Positions 7,316 to 15,154 are shown, counted from the stretch's first letter. The stretch is DNA of 27,058 bases from Deltaproteobacteria bacterium (GCA_026388365.1 JAPLJW010000289.1:1-27058); one strand, 5' to 3'. Program-made: numbers and translations. The notes: a model not told the origin generated them from the sequence alone.

Positions 7316-8540
7316 CTCTGCTCTCTGCGCCCCCTGTCAGCAGGGCGACGACCTCGATATGGGCTGTCTGGGGAAACATGTCGAGGGGCTGCAGACGGCG
7401 GAGGATGTAGCCGTATTCCAATAGGCGGCGGACGTCCCGGGCCTGCGTCGCGGGGTTGCAGGAGACATAGACGACCCTCTGCGGACGCAGGGCGGCCGCC
7501 TCGTCCAGAACACCTTCGCCGCAACCGTCGCGGGGCGGATCGAGGACGACCACGTCGGCCGTTCTCCGGTGTGACGCAAATTCATTCCTCAGGATATCGG
7601 CCACATCCCCCTTCAGGAATTCCGCCTGCGAAAGACCCTCCCGGCGCAGATTGATCCCCGCGCAGCGGACGGCCTCGCAATCCCCTTCAATGCCGAAGAG
7701 ACAGCCGGCCCGGTGTCCGAGAAAGAGGGAGAAAAGGCCCGCGCCGCCGTAGGCGTCGATCACCGTCTCCCGTCCCGTGAGGCCGCACATCCCGACCACC
7801 TGCTCCACAAGCTCTCCGACCAGGGCGACGTTGGCCTGGAAGAACCCCCGTCCGGGGACCGTCAGACGCCGGCCGCGGACGACCCGTTCGACATCCGGCG
7901 GCCTTCCCGACCCGGTAAAAATCTCCGTCGGGTGTTCGCCCGGTTCGTCGGACCAGATGACCTGGCGTTCGCCCGGAACCCGAATTTCACCCGACCGGAG
8001 GCCATCACGGAAGGCCCAGTATTTCCGGTTGATCGACTCCTCGACAATCCCACAGCGTTCGACCTCGATGAGTTCATGGCTCGCCAGGGCCATCAGGCCC
8101 GTCCGGCGCGGCCCGGCGCGGCCGCCGGCGAGATGGAACTCCGCCTTGCCCCGCCAGCCGAAAGGCCGCGGGGAGGGAATCACCGCTGCGACGGGGGGAT
8201 GGGGTATGCCGGCGATCCGTTTGAAGGCCTCCTCAACCTGCCTTCTTTTGATCTCCAATTGATGATCGTAGGCGATGTGCTGCATCCGGCAGCCGCCGCA
8301 GCCGGTGTAATCAGCACAGGCCGGCGGGACACGGTGCCGGGACGGGGCGATGATCCGGACCAGCCTTCCCCGGGCATACCGCTTTCGGATCCCGGTGATC
8401 TCGACCTCTGCCTCGTCCCCGTCCACCGTGAATGGGACAAAGAGGACCAGATCGGAAACCTTTGCGACGCCGTCGCCGCCGAAGGCCACATCCTCGATGC
8501 TGATTCTGACCCGATCACCGACCTTGAACAATTTATCCAT
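7278..8540 (-). CDS. rlmD: RlmD/TrmA-family 23S rRNA (uracil-5-)-methyltransferase
   Basis: A 420-residue SAM-dependent RNA m5U methyltransferase. Order: N-terminal TRAM domain (about 1-62), iron-sulfur cysteines Cys75, Cys81, Cys84 (CADYTGCGGC) and Cys163 (VERCGIV), SAM motif DAYGGAGLFSL, LDPPRDGCG, and catalytic Cys361 in YVSCNPATQARD. The four-Cys [4Fe-4S] set is the hallmark of RumA/RlmD-type enzymes; U1939 as target is inferred from the family, and paralogues such as RlmCD act elsewhere. AGAGGCGGA precedes the ATG at 8540. Oddities: the last 12 residues and the stop are encoded by repeat copy B, and repeat copy C ends 11 bp before the start, so the gene is boxed in by repeats. Confidence 0.92.
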   Translation of the reverse strand: MDKLFKVGDRVRISIEDVAFGGDGVAKVSDLVLFVPFTVDGDEAEVEITGIRKRYARGRLVRIIAPSRHRVPPACADYTGCGGCRMQHIAYDHQLEIKRRQVEEAFKRIAGIPHPPVAAVIPSPRPFGWRGKAEFHLAGGRAGPRRTGLMALASHELIEVERCGIVEESINRKYWAFRDGLRSGEIRVPGERQVIWSDEPGEHPTEIFTGSGRPPDVERVVRGRRLTVPGRGFFQANVALVGELVEQVVGMCGLTGRETVIDAYGGAGLFSLFLGHRAGCLFGIEGDCEAVRCAGINLRREGLSQAEFLKGDVADILRNEFASHRRTADVVVLDPPRDGCGEGVLDEAAALRPQRVVYVSCNPATQARDVRRLLEYGYILRRLQPLDMFPQTAHIEVVALLTGGAESRGDLSSCAKVMNS

Positions 8541-8551
8541 TCCGCCTCTGT

Positions 8552-8624
8552 GTCATTCCCCGGCTTGACCGGGGAATCCAGGCCGCCGCCGTCATGACTG
8601 GATTCCCGCCTGCGCGGGAATGAC
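8552..8624. repeat. REP-like inverted hairpin pair, core-only copy C
   Basis: GTCATTCCCCGG...CCGGGGAATCCAG and CTGGATTCCCGC...GCGGGAATGAC form two hairpins in inverted orientation, as in the core of copy A, but the GAGACCTTTG ends are absent. It lies just upstream of the rlmD ribosome site, so the rlmD leader would contain it if transcription starts further upstream. Confidence 0.75.
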
Positions 8625-8680
8625 AGCTTTGACCCGTATTATTGCCTGACTCGTAGCATCTTCCGGCTTATCCGTAAACC

Positions 8681-8706
8681 ATTTCCATTTACAAATACGT
8701 GGAAAT
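8681..8706. promoter_or_regulatory. Inverted repeat, candidate operator of the DUF6922/AbiEii pair
   Basis: ATTTCCA (8681-8687) and TGGAAAT (8700-8706) are perfect 7-bp arms separated by 12 bp. They lie 18 bp upstream of the -35 of the candidate promoter for the DUF6922-like gene, a reasonable place for autoregulation. Function is inferred from position only. Confidence 0.4.
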
Positions 8707-8724
8707 ATCTGTGCCCCTTTTTCC

Positions 8725-8752
8725 TTGAAGCATGTACCAGGTCATGTATAAG
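8725..8752 (+). promoter_or_regulatory. Candidate promoter of the DUF6922/AbiEii pair
   Basis: TTGAAG (8725-8730), a 16-bp spacer and TATAAG (8747-8752) resemble a sigma70 promoter. Transcription would begin near 8760, after the upstream ATG codons at 8732 and 8747, which supports the GTG at 8792 as the translation start of the next gene. Confidence 0.45.
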
Positions 8753-8791
8753 TTAAGATATATCGATCATGTATTGAGAGGTATCTTGCCT

Positions 8792-9091
8792 GTGAACGAT
8801 TTTGTCCAGAGAATGATCGCTTCCCGAAAAGGGCTGTCCTGGGATAAAGGTCCGTTGGATCCGGAGAAAGATAAGTTCGTTATCGTCGAAAGGATTCTTG
8901 AGTGTGGAACGGAAAGGGAGTCCCAGGCAGTTGTTTCCTCCTACGGCGATGAATTCGTCAGGGAGGTGGTCCGCAACAGCCGGAACCTTAGCCCCAAAAC
9001 GGTTAATTATTTTGACAGGTTATTAGACATTCCCCGGGAGGCTACACGATGTTTTTCCGATGTATCACCGCGGATATGGCAGCCATTCTAA
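8792..9091 (+). CDS. DUF6922-like protein, partner (antitoxin side) of an AbiEii toxin
   Basis: A 99-residue protein from the GTG at 8792, preceded by GAGAGG; the frame stays open to an ATG at 8732, but a candidate promoter overlaps that longer start. The pattern is aromatic/charged LSWDKGPLDPEKDKFVIVER followed by YGDEFVREVV and LSPKTVNYFDRLLDIPRE, which resembles the small DUF6922 proteins encoded directly before AbiEii nucleotidyltransferase toxins. Its last 43 nt overlap the AbiEii start at 9049, showing translational coupling. Family assignment is from memory of the motif. Being intact beside a broken toxin, it may be a remnant antitoxin. Confidence 0.62.
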   Translation: MNDFVQRMIASRKGLSWDKGPLDPEKDKFVIVERILECGTERESQAVVSSYGDEFVREVVRNSRNLSPKTVNYFDRLLDIPREATRCFSDVSPRIWQPF

Positions 9092-9378
9092 AAAACCCGT
9101 TCCTGAGGGAACTCCCCCCGCAAACCTATCTGGCGGGCGGCACCGCTGTGGCTCTTCATCTTGGCCATCGACTTTCCATAGATCTTGACTTTTTCACACC
9201 CCATGACCTGGACAGCTTGCAATGGTTCCAGGGGCTGCAAACATTTTTTCCCGGGGATTTTACAGTATCTGCCGTAAAAATTGAGAAGAATACCCGCAGG
9301 GCATCCGCCGCGCCGGAAAGAGTACCATCATTCCGTCGTAACTTTCTTTCATGTTATCGAATGTTCGGCCTATCGTGA
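9049..9378 (+). pseudogene. AbiEii/AbiGii-type nucleotidyltransferase toxin, truncated
   Basis: The ATG at 9049 has a strong ribosome site (GGGAGG). The N-terminus contains QTYLAGGTAVALHLGHRLSI followed by DLDFFTP, the nucleotidyltransferase signature (GG...T and DxDFF) of AbiEii toxins. Family members are usually more than 200 residues; here recognisable sequence stops near residue 80 and the frame ends after 109 codons with an unrelated Arg/Ser-rich tail. The 3' part is missing where the oppositely oriented HigBA-like pair begins (its antitoxin stop at 9354 lies inside this frame). The catalytic half is therefore incomplete and the toxin is probably dead. Confidence 0.72.
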
Positions 9379-9680
9379 GTTTCGTAACAATGAGAATGGA
9401 ATGTGATCCTCACCTCAACGTTCTCATCGAGCTTTCCAAGAATCGCTATCATCCTGTCAAGGGTGAAGCGGTCAAGTTTCGCGTTGCGGATGCGCGAAAA
9501 CTCCGAATGTCCTATGCCAGTCAGCTTTTCAGCATCGCGTGTTGAGAGGCCACGTGCGTCAAGCGTACGGATGATTTCTGCCGCAAGAATGGCGCGAGCC
9601 TGCTCTAAGCCGGCATTTGCACGGCCAAAGTCGGAAAATACATTACCGCTTCCGCGGAGTAGTTCTAAGTTGTCGCTCAT
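9354..9680 (-). CDS. HigA-like XRE-family antitoxin
   Basis: A 108-residue helix-turn-helix protein from the ATG at 9680. The fold is seen in AEIIRTLDARGLSTRDAEKL, TGIGHSEFSRIRNAKLDRF and TLDRMIAILGKL, followed by VEVRITF, typical of the short XRE antitoxins paired with Gp49/HigB-like toxins. Its start overlaps the toxin stop (ATGA), toxin first, as in higBA. It would neutralise the toxin and repress the operon through the HTH. The tail CYETHDRPNIR reads into leftover abiEii-side DNA and looks like an acquired extension past the normal C-terminus. Confidence 0.85.
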   Translation of the reverse strand: MSDNLELLRGSGNVFSDFGRANAGLEQARAILAAEIIRTLDARGLSTRDAEKLTGIGHSEFSRIRNAKLDRFTLDRMIAILGKLDENVEVRITFHSHCYETHDRPNIR

Positions 9681-10021
9681 TTCAGTGCCTCCTTCAGTTG
9701 CTTTAAGCGTTCGCGAATGAGGTCGATCTCCATTTGAGGTGTCTTGATCCCTGTCTTCGATTTTTTTTGAAAGGCGTGAATCACCCAAATATCATAGCCG
9801 ATTTTCAAGGCGTAAATGACACGAAAGGCATCCCCACGGCGCCGAAGAGCGATTTCAAACACGCCGCCGTCAACGCCCTTGAACGGTTTGGCGTTGTCCG
9901 ATTTTTCCCCCTCCGCAGCAATGGTGAGCGCGGTCAGCATGTCATGTTGTACCTGCTCGGGAAATTCCTCGAAGTCCTTCCGTGCTGCCTTAATCCATGA
10001 AACGGGTCGAGCGTTTTTCAT
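9677..10021 (-). CDS. HigB/Gp49-like toxin of the RelE/ParE superfamily
   Basis: A 114-residue protein from the ATG at 10021 (a TTG at 10057 would add 12 residues). ARPVSWIKAARKDFEEFPEQ, then AKPFKGVDGGVFEIALRRRG and DAFRVIYALKIGYDIWVIHAF, then QKKSKTGIKTP, is the standard Gp49-like layout, with the conserved Arg/Phe strand (FRVIYA) and FQKKS-KTP ending. These toxins cleave mRNA on ribosomes. It overlaps the antitoxin start by 4 nt. No clear ribosome site precedes the ATG; an inverted repeat lies just upstream. All usual segments are present, so the toxin appears intact. Confidence 0.86.
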   Translation of the reverse strand: MKNARPVSWIKAARKDFEEFPEQVQHDMLTALTIAAEGEKSDNAKPFKGVDGGVFEIALRRRGDAFRVIYALKIGYDIWVIHAFQKKSKTGIKTPQMEIDLIRERLKQLKEALK

Positions 10022-10032
10022 TAAACATATGT

Positions 10033-10046
10033 TGACACATTTGTCA
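10033..10046. promoter_or_regulatory. Inverted repeat upstream of the HigBA-like pair, candidate operator
   Basis: TGACA-CATT-TGTCA is a short palindrome 12 bp upstream of the toxin ATG at 10021. TA operons are commonly autorepressed at such sites, but the arms are only 5 bp. Confidence 0.3.
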
Positions 10047-10182
10047 CCATTTTGCAAGCGTTTTTTGGTGGGCCGTAGATATATTTATTGGGGACGCCGC
10101 CGACCCTTCCTCCTACCATGAATTCCTATTTGTCATCCAACATTCAAGAATGCGAGTGGTAATCTCTGTTTGTCGTAATCTC

Positions 10183-10210
10183 TTGTATTTTCAGTTTTTT
10201 GCAATATAAT
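10183..10210 (+). promoter_or_regulatory. Candidate sigma70 promoter of the histidine kinase gene
   Basis: TTGTAT (10183-10188), a 16-bp spacer and a perfect TATAAT (10205-10210) predict a start near 10217 and a leader of about 77 nt. The -35 is weak (three of six). The remainder of the 10058-10287 gap shows no gene. Confidence 0.5.
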
Positions 10211-10293
10211 GGCGCTGGATTATTTGCGTAAATTGAAAATTATGTCGAGAACAATGTCATCCTCAGAAGTCAACTGATGAGAGGATTATGATC

Positions 10294-12717
10294 ATGAAAG
10301 ATCAATCCAAGACAAAGCAGGTACTGATCCAGGAACTGGTTTCTCTGAGAGAGAGAAATGCGGAACTGGAGCAATCTGAATCAGAGCGCAAGCGGGATGA
10401 GGAAGCGTTCAAAGACCATGAGGCAGAGCTGACTTCAATCTACGAGAATGCACCGCTTATCATGATACTTGTGGATAAAGAATGGACGATCCGAAAAACG
10501 AACGCCTTTACGGCTCAGTTTGTGAGCGGGGCCGTAGGTGATATGATAAACCTGCGATGCGGGCAGTCACTTCATTGTATCCACTCGCTCGATGCCCCGG
10601 ACGGGTGTGGTTTTGGGCCTTCCTGCAGAGAATGCACGCTTCGTCTTACTGCCATAAACACCATCGAGACCGGTCAGGGCCATCACGAGGTGGAAGCGAG
10701 GATGTCTCTCTCTGATGGCGGGGAAAAACGGGAGGTAATCTTTCTCCTATCCACAGCAAGACTGACAATCAAGAAACAAATTATGGCAATGGTCAGTATG
10801 CAGGATATCACCGAGCGTAAGCAGGTGGAGGAGGCGCTGCGAGTCAGCCTTGAAAAGTACCGGGTCTTGTTCGAATCGTTTCCACTCGGCATCACTATTT
10901 CAGACAAATCGGGTAAGATTATAGAAGGGAATTTCCTATCAGAACAGATATTGGGTATCGCTCGCGAGGCACACACTCAAAGGAGAATCGACAGCAAGGA
11001 ATGGCAGATTATTCGGAAGGACGGCACACCCATGCCCGCCGATGAGTATGCCAGTACCAGGGCATTGCGAGAAAACAGTCTAATTGAGAACGTTGAGATG
11101 GGCATTGTAAAGGACAAAGGCGAAATCACCTGGATCAGTGTGACCGCCGCGCCCATACCGCTGGAGGGCTATGGCGTCGCCATCGCCTACGGTGACATCA
11201 CTGAGCGCAAGCAGGCGGAGGAGGCGCTGAAGAAAAGTGCTCAGCTTTTAAGGGATACCGGAGAAATGGCCAAAGTCGGAGGTTGGGAGCTTGACCTCTC
11301 GACCAAGGAGGTCTCATGGACGGAAGAGGTCGGTCGGATCCACGGAGTTGAGCCGGGATATAAACCGAAGCTGGAAGAAGCCATGAATTTCTATCTGCTC
11401 GAATCCAGGCCATCTTTAAGGAAAGCATTGAAGAAAGCCACGGAAACGGGCGAACCTTACGATCTTGAATCCCTTTTCATTCCTTCAGGCAGCAAAGATA
11501 AGATTTGGGTGCGGTCGCTTGGAAGGGCCGTTTACAGCGGCGGTAAAATAGTAAAACTTACTGGGACATTTCAGAATATTGATAAATATAAACGGGCGGA
11601 GGAGGCGCTGCGCCTGTCGGAAGAGAACTTCCGCCGTTCTCTGGACGAATCCCCGTTGGGGGTGCGCATCGTGACCGAAGATGGTGAGACCATTCATACC
11701 AACCAGGCTATTCTGGATATCTATGGCTACGACAGCGTTGAGGAACTGAGAACGAACCCCGTAGAAAAGCGCTATACCCCGAAGAGTTTTGCCGAGCACC
11801 AGATAAGAAAGGAAAAAAGAAAACGAGGTGATTATGACCCGTCCGAATACGACATAAGCATCATCAGGAAAAATGGCGAAGTCCATCATCTCCAGGTCTT
11901 CCGCAAAGCAGTGCTTTGGGACGGTGAAAAGCAGTTTCAGGTCATTTATCAGGACATTACCAAGCGCAGGCAGGCGGAGGAGGCTTTACATGCTTCCGAG
12001 AAACAGATGCGGGCCCTTGCGGGGCGTCTGCAGGAGGTGCGCGAAGAGGAGCGGACAAAGATTGCTCGCGAGATTCATGATGAACTGGGAGGGGCATTGA
12101 CGGGGATGAAGGTCGACGTTTCCTTTCTGATAACATCCGCTTTGAAAATAGAGAATGAGGCCGATAGAACATCCTTGCTCGCCGGAATGGACTCCGTGAC
12201 AAAATCTATCGACACAACCATCCATGCCGTACGCAGGATTGCGATGGAATTGAGACCCGGCATTCTGGATGATCTCGGTCTCGTTGCGGCTCTCGAATGG
12301 CAGCTCATAGATTTCGAGAAACGCACCGGTATCCGATGCGAATTTTTCCCACCTGTGGAAGATATAAGCCTTGACGCCGACCGTTCTACCGCACTGTTTC
12401 GCATCTTTCAGGAGGCGCTGACCAATGTGGCACGCCACTCCGGGGCAACGGAGGTGCATGTCCGTTTTCACGCGGACGCAGACTCCTCCACCCTGGAGGT
12501 GGAGGACAACGGCAAAGGCATCGAAAAAGAGAAGAGCCTGAGTTCAAAATCGCTCGGACTCCTGGGGATGAGAGAACGCGCCGAGATGTTCGGGGGACGC
12601 ATCACCGTGACGGGAACTCCCGGAACAGGCACAACAGTGAAAGTTGAAATCCCGCCGTCATCCTCTACCTCGCTGCTTGCGGCTGGGAAGTTTATTTCGC
12701 TTGCCGATATGGAGTAA
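10294..12717 (+). CDS. Four-PAS sensor histidine kinase, NarL/DegS type (HisKA_3)
   Basis: An 807-residue kinase. After a coiled coil (about 10-45) come four PAS domains (about 45-170, 180-305, 312-440, 445-565), each ending in a DIT/NID-K-aEEAL linker, then a HisKA_3 dimerisation domain with phospho-acceptor His595 (REIHDELGGALTG) and a HATPase_c domain (QEALTNVARHSGA, VEDNGKGIE, LGLLGMRERAEMFGG, GTPGTGTTV). No membrane helix is obvious, so it is probably cytosolic. PAS 1 carries five cysteines (89, 95, 105, 111, 114) that could hold a metal or Fe-S cluster. The ATG at 10294 is preferred to 10288 because GAGAGG lies 9 nt upstream. Its likely partner is the regulator at 13970, beyond an intervening ATPase gene. 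Confidence 0.92.
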   Translation: MKDQSKTKQVLIQELVSLRERNAELEQSESERKRDEEAFKDHEAELTSIYENAPLIMILVDKEWTIRKTNAFTAQFVSGAVGDMINLRCGQSLHCIHSLDAPDGCGFGPSCRECTLRLTAINTIETGQGHHEVEARMSLSDGGEKREVIFLLSTARLTIKKQIMAMVSMQDITERKQVEEALRVSLEKYRVLFESFPLGITISDKSGKIIEGNFLSEQILGIAREAHTQRRIDSKEWQIIRKDGTPMPADEYASTRALRENSLIENVEMGIVKDKGEITWISVTAAPIPLEGYGVAIAYGDITERKQAEEALKKSAQLLRDTGEMAKVGGWELDLSTKEVSWTEEVGRIHGVEPGYKPKLEEAMNFYLLESRPSLRKALKKATETGEPYDLESLFIPSGSKDKIWVRSLGRAVYSGGKIVKLTGTFQNIDKYKRAEEALRLSEENFRRSLDESPLGVRIVTEDGETIHTNQAILDIYGYDSVEELRTNPVEKRYTPKSFAEHQIRKEKRKRGDYDPSEYDISIIRKNGEVHHLQVFRKAVLWDGEKQFQVIYQDITKRRQAEEALHASEKQMRALAGRLQEVREEERTKIAREIHDELGGALTGMKVDVSFLITSALKIENEADRTSLLAGMDSVTKSIDTTIHAVRRIAMELRPGILDDLGLVAALEWQLIDFEKRTGIRCEFFPPVEDISLDADRSTALFRIFQEALTNVARHSGATEVHVRFHADADSSTLEVEDNGKGIEKEKSLSSKSLGLLGMRERAEMFGGRITVTGTPGTGTTVKVEIPPSSSTSLLAAGKFISLADME

Positions 12718-12769
12718 ATTGTATATGCTGCCGTCATATTACGACGAAAAGTGACGACATGGTGAATAT

Positions 12770-13921
12770 ATGATGCTCAACAGAATATGCAAAGCTCCGG
12801 AACAGAGCTTCTTTCTTTTGGGGCCGCGTGGGACCGGCAAGAGTACATGGCTCCGAGCCACTTTTCCGAATGCCTATGTCATTGACCTGTTATCTGAGGA
12901 GACCTACCAGAGGCATCTGGCAAATCCCAGTCATTTCGCAAGCGAATTGCGTTCAGTTCCAACCGGCCGGTGGGTGATTGTGGACGAGGTGCAGCGGCTG
13001 CCGAATTTACTGAATGAAGTGCACCGTATTATTGAAGAAAAACGGCTGCATTTTGTCCTGTGCGGGTCGAGCGCCCGCAAGCTGAAGCGCGCCGGTGTCA
13101 ACCTGCTTGCAGGCCGTGCACTGAACCGATCCATGCATCCCTTTGTCCCGGAAGAGCTTGGCGTCCAATTTAATCTGGAAGAGGCCCTTCAGTTTGGGTT
13201 GCTGCCGATCGTCTGGGACTCAACCGCCAAAGCAGAGACGCTTTCCGCTTATGCACAGCTCTACCTGAAAGAGGAGATCCAGGCGGAGGCGCTTGTCCGG
13301 AATTTACCCGGATTTGCCCGTTTTCTGCCTCTGGCGGCCCTTTTCCACGGCCGAACCGTCAATGTGAGTAACATTGCGCGCGAAGCAGGGGTGGCCAGGA
13401 CGACCGCTGCAGGGTATCTCGACATCCTTGAAGAGACGCTTCTGTGTTTCCGGCTGCCCGCTTATGAGGCCAGGCTGCGTGTACGGGAACGGAAACTGCC
13501 CAAATGGTACTGGTGCGATCCGGGCGTTGCGCGCGTTATGAAGCGAACGACCGCCCCTCTGGCGCCGGAGGAAAGGGGCGCATTGTTCGAAGGGATGGTA
13601 GCGCAGTTAATACGAGCATACAAGGACTACCGTTTCATCTGTGACGACATGTATTACTGGGCGCCATCGGGCCGGTCTGAGATCGAAGTTGATTTCCTGC
13701 TGGTTCGGGGGGCGAACCTTATCGCAGTCGAGGCAAAGTCCGGCGCCACGTTCAGGGATGACTGGTGCAAGGGACTGCGCGCTGTGGCGAAGCTCAAAGG
13801 GCTGCATCGCCGCATTGTCGTTTACCCTGACGGACCGGTGATGAAAACCCAAGACGGTATAGACGCCCTACCTTTCCGTCGCTTTGCCGAAGAACTGGCC
13901 TCCGATGCTTTCTGGAAATAG
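12770..13921 (+). CDS. AAA ATPase with DUF4143 C-terminal domain
   Basis: A 383-residue protein of the widespread AAA_14/DUF4143 family, normal length. Walker A is GPRGTGKS (18-25), Walker B is VIVDEVQ (Asp72-Glu73), sensor-like LCGSSARKL follows, and a winged-helix segment (VSNIAREAGVARTTAAGYLD) precedes the DUF4143 region ending in a PD-(D/E)xK-like VDFLL...VEAKSG (Asp308, Glu321, Lys323). Functions of the family are poorly known; the nuclease-like motif suggests DNA transactions. It lies between the histidine kinase (52-bp gap) and its regulator (48-bp gap) on the same strand, so it is either a co-transcribed partner or an insertion into a two-gene operon. Confidence 0.88.
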   Translation: MMLNRICKAPEQSFFLLGPRGTGKSTWLRATFPNAYVIDLLSEETYQRHLANPSHFASELRSVPTGRWVIVDEVQRLPNLLNEVHRIIEEKRLHFVLCGSSARKLKRAGVNLLAGRALNRSMHPFVPEELGVQFNLEEALQFGLLPIVWDSTAKAETLSAYAQLYLKEEIQAEALVRNLPGFARFLPLAALFHGRTVNVSNIAREAGVARTTAAGYLDILEETLLCFRLPAYEARLRVRERKLPKWYWCDPGVARVMKRTTAPLAPEERGALFEGMVAQLIRAYKDYRFICDDMYYWAPSGRSEIEVDFLLVRGANLIAVEAKSGATFRDDWCKGLRAVAKLKGLHRRIVVYPDGPVMKTQDGIDALPFRRFAEELASDAFWK

Positions 13922-13969
13922 AAGGAAGAGAGGAAGGCAGATGGATCAAAATCAAGGAGGAGCCATCGG

Positions 13970-14596
13970 ATGATCAGAGTGATTATCGTCGATGACCACC
14001 CTGTCGTGCGGCGCGGCTTGAAGCAGATCATCGCCGCCGAACAGGACATGCAGGTCGTAGGCGAGGCGGAAAACGCCCGGGAGGCGCTCCGCGTGATCCG
14101 CGAGACCGCCTGCGATGCGGTTGTCCTGGATATCAACCTACCGGATGCCAGCGGTCTTGACGTTCTCAGCCAGCTTAAATCTGAACATCCGACCCTGCCC
14201 GTTCTGATCATGAGCTTCCATGATGAAAAACCGTACGCGCTGCGGGTGCTCAAAGCCGGCGCTTCAGGCTACCTGATGAAGAACAGCATCCCGGAGGAAC
14301 TGATCAAGGCGATCCGGAAGATCACCTCCGGCGGGAAATACATCAGCCCTTCTTTCGCGGAAACGCTGGCGTCAGAACTGACTTCCCTGGAAACGCCACT
14401 CCACGAGAAGCTCTCCAACCGCGAATTTCAGATCCTATGCCTGATCGCCTCCGGTAAGTCCCTCAAGGAAATCGGCGAGGCGTTATTCATCAGCGGCAAG
14501 ACCGTGAGCACCTATCGGGCCCGCATTTTGGAGAAAATGGGCATGAGCAACAATTCGGATCTGGCCCGCTATGCCTTGGAACATCACCTTATCTGA
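13970..14596 (+). CDS. NarL/FixJ-family response regulator
   Basis: A 208-residue two-domain regulator. The receiver has acidic Asp8-Asp9, phospho-acceptor Asp54 (VVLDINLPDASGLD), the Ser of IMSFHDE and the conserved Lys of SGYLMKNS. The C-terminus is a LuxR-type helix-turn-helix: LSNREFQILCLIASGKSLKE, IGEALFISGKTVSTYRARIL, EKMGMSN. AAGGAGG lies 7 nt before the ATG. HisKA_3 kinases almost always pair with this family, so the kinase at 10294 is the likely donor. It ends 6 bp from the convergent RelE-like gene, with no terminator visible between them. Confidence 0.94.
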   Translation: MIRVIIVDDHPVVRRGLKQIIAAEQDMQVVGEAENAREALRVIRETACDAVVLDINLPDASGLDVLSQLKSEHPTLPVLIMSFHDEKPYALRVLKAGASGYLMKNSIPEELIKAIRKITSGGKYISPSFAETLASELTSLETPLHEKLSNREFQILCLIASGKSLKEIGEALFISGKTVSTYRARILEKMGMSNNSDLARYALEHHLI

Positions 14597-14602
14597 AAAA
14601 CG

Positions 14603-14869
14603 TCAATAGGCATCGCCCCGAGGCAGAATTGCATACACGTAAATCACCTTTTCAGCTCTATCCGGGGTAAAAAGTACTCTCCAATCGCCTACTCGTAAGC
14701 GATAATCCCCCTTCAATTTGCCCGTCAAGTTTCTCACGGCATGGTGCAACAGAGGATTTTCCGCCTGTTCCAGCTCCAGCAAGGCACTCTGAATCCTCAG
14801 TTTTGCCGTTTTATCGAGTTTTAAATACTGTTTCTCGGCGGTGGGCTTAACTTCAATTCTCCAGCTCAT
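14603..14869 (-). CDS. RelE-family toxin
   Basis: An 88-residue toxin from the ATG at 14869. MSWRIEVKPTAEKQYLKLDK, LTGKLKGDYRLRVGDWRVLF and VIYVYAILPRGDAY match the RelE/ParE fold, with the basic residues of YRLRVGDWR and the C-terminal aromatic-bearing strand. Family members are ribosome-dependent mRNA interferases. It overlaps the 3' end of the antitoxin gene by 17 nt in another frame, so it is translated after it. It appears complete. Confidence 0.88.
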   Translation of the reverse strand: MSWRIEVKPTAEKQYLKLDKTAKLRIQSALLELEQAENPLLHHAVRNLTGKLKGDYRLRVGDWRVLFTPDRAEKVIYVYAILPRGDAY

Positions 14870-15092
14870 GAAGTCCTTTCCCTTTGATGCCTTTTGATAC
14901 TTCTTCTTTGCCTTGCCTGATGATTTCGACCCATTCGGGTTTAGAGAGCAAATCAAGGGTTTCTCGGTGACTCTCAATATACTCGTCAATGAGGTCTGTG
15001 AGTATTTTCCCGATGTCCCTTTTCTCGATACCCGCGATAATCTTGAGAATATCTCTCTTATCCTCCGGTATCCGCACCGTTGCCGTATGCAT
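14853..15092 (-). CDS. RelB-like (ribbon-helix-helix) antitoxin
   Basis: A 79-residue protein starting MHTATVRIPEDKRDILKIIA. The alternating TATVRI strand followed by two helices is a ribbon-helix-helix DNA-binding head, and the charged tail (KPEWVEIIRQGKEEVSKGIK) would wrap the toxin. GGGGG sits 7 nt before the ATG. The gene precedes and overlaps the RelE-like toxin, and has a near-consensus promoter with a palindrome in its spacer, consistent with autoregulation. Confidence 0.85.
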   Translation of the reverse strand: MHTATVRIPEDKRDILKIIAGIEKRDIGKILTDLIDEYIESHRETLDLLSKPEWVEIIRQGKEEVSKGIKGKGLHELEN

Positions 15093-15125
15093 ATAAACAC
15101 CCCCTTCATCTATTTGTTCATTAGT

Positions 15126-15154
15126 ATATTAAGCGACTAATCGCTTTTTGTCAA
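15126..15154 (-). promoter_or_regulatory. RelBE-type promoter with operator palindrome in the spacer
   Basis: On the minus strand TTGACA (15154-15149), a 17-bp spacer and TAATAT (15131-15126) form a near-consensus sigma70 promoter. Inside the spacer is a perfect 6-bp-arm palindrome AAGCGA-CTAA-TCGCTT (15131-15146). A ribbon-helix-helix antitoxin bound there would block RNA polymerase. Transcription would start near 15119, about 27 nt before the antitoxin ATG. Confidence 0.72.

Noticed and set aside
9351..9545. 64-codon plus-strand frame after the AbiEii fragment
   Set aside because: It is antisense to the HigA-like gene and shows no continuation of the AbiEii domain.
10032..10060. TTGACA on the plus strand as a promoter for the kinase gene
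   Set aside because: No -10 follows at 16-18 bp, and a better promoter with TATAAT exists at 10183-10210; the TTGACA is part of a short palindrome.
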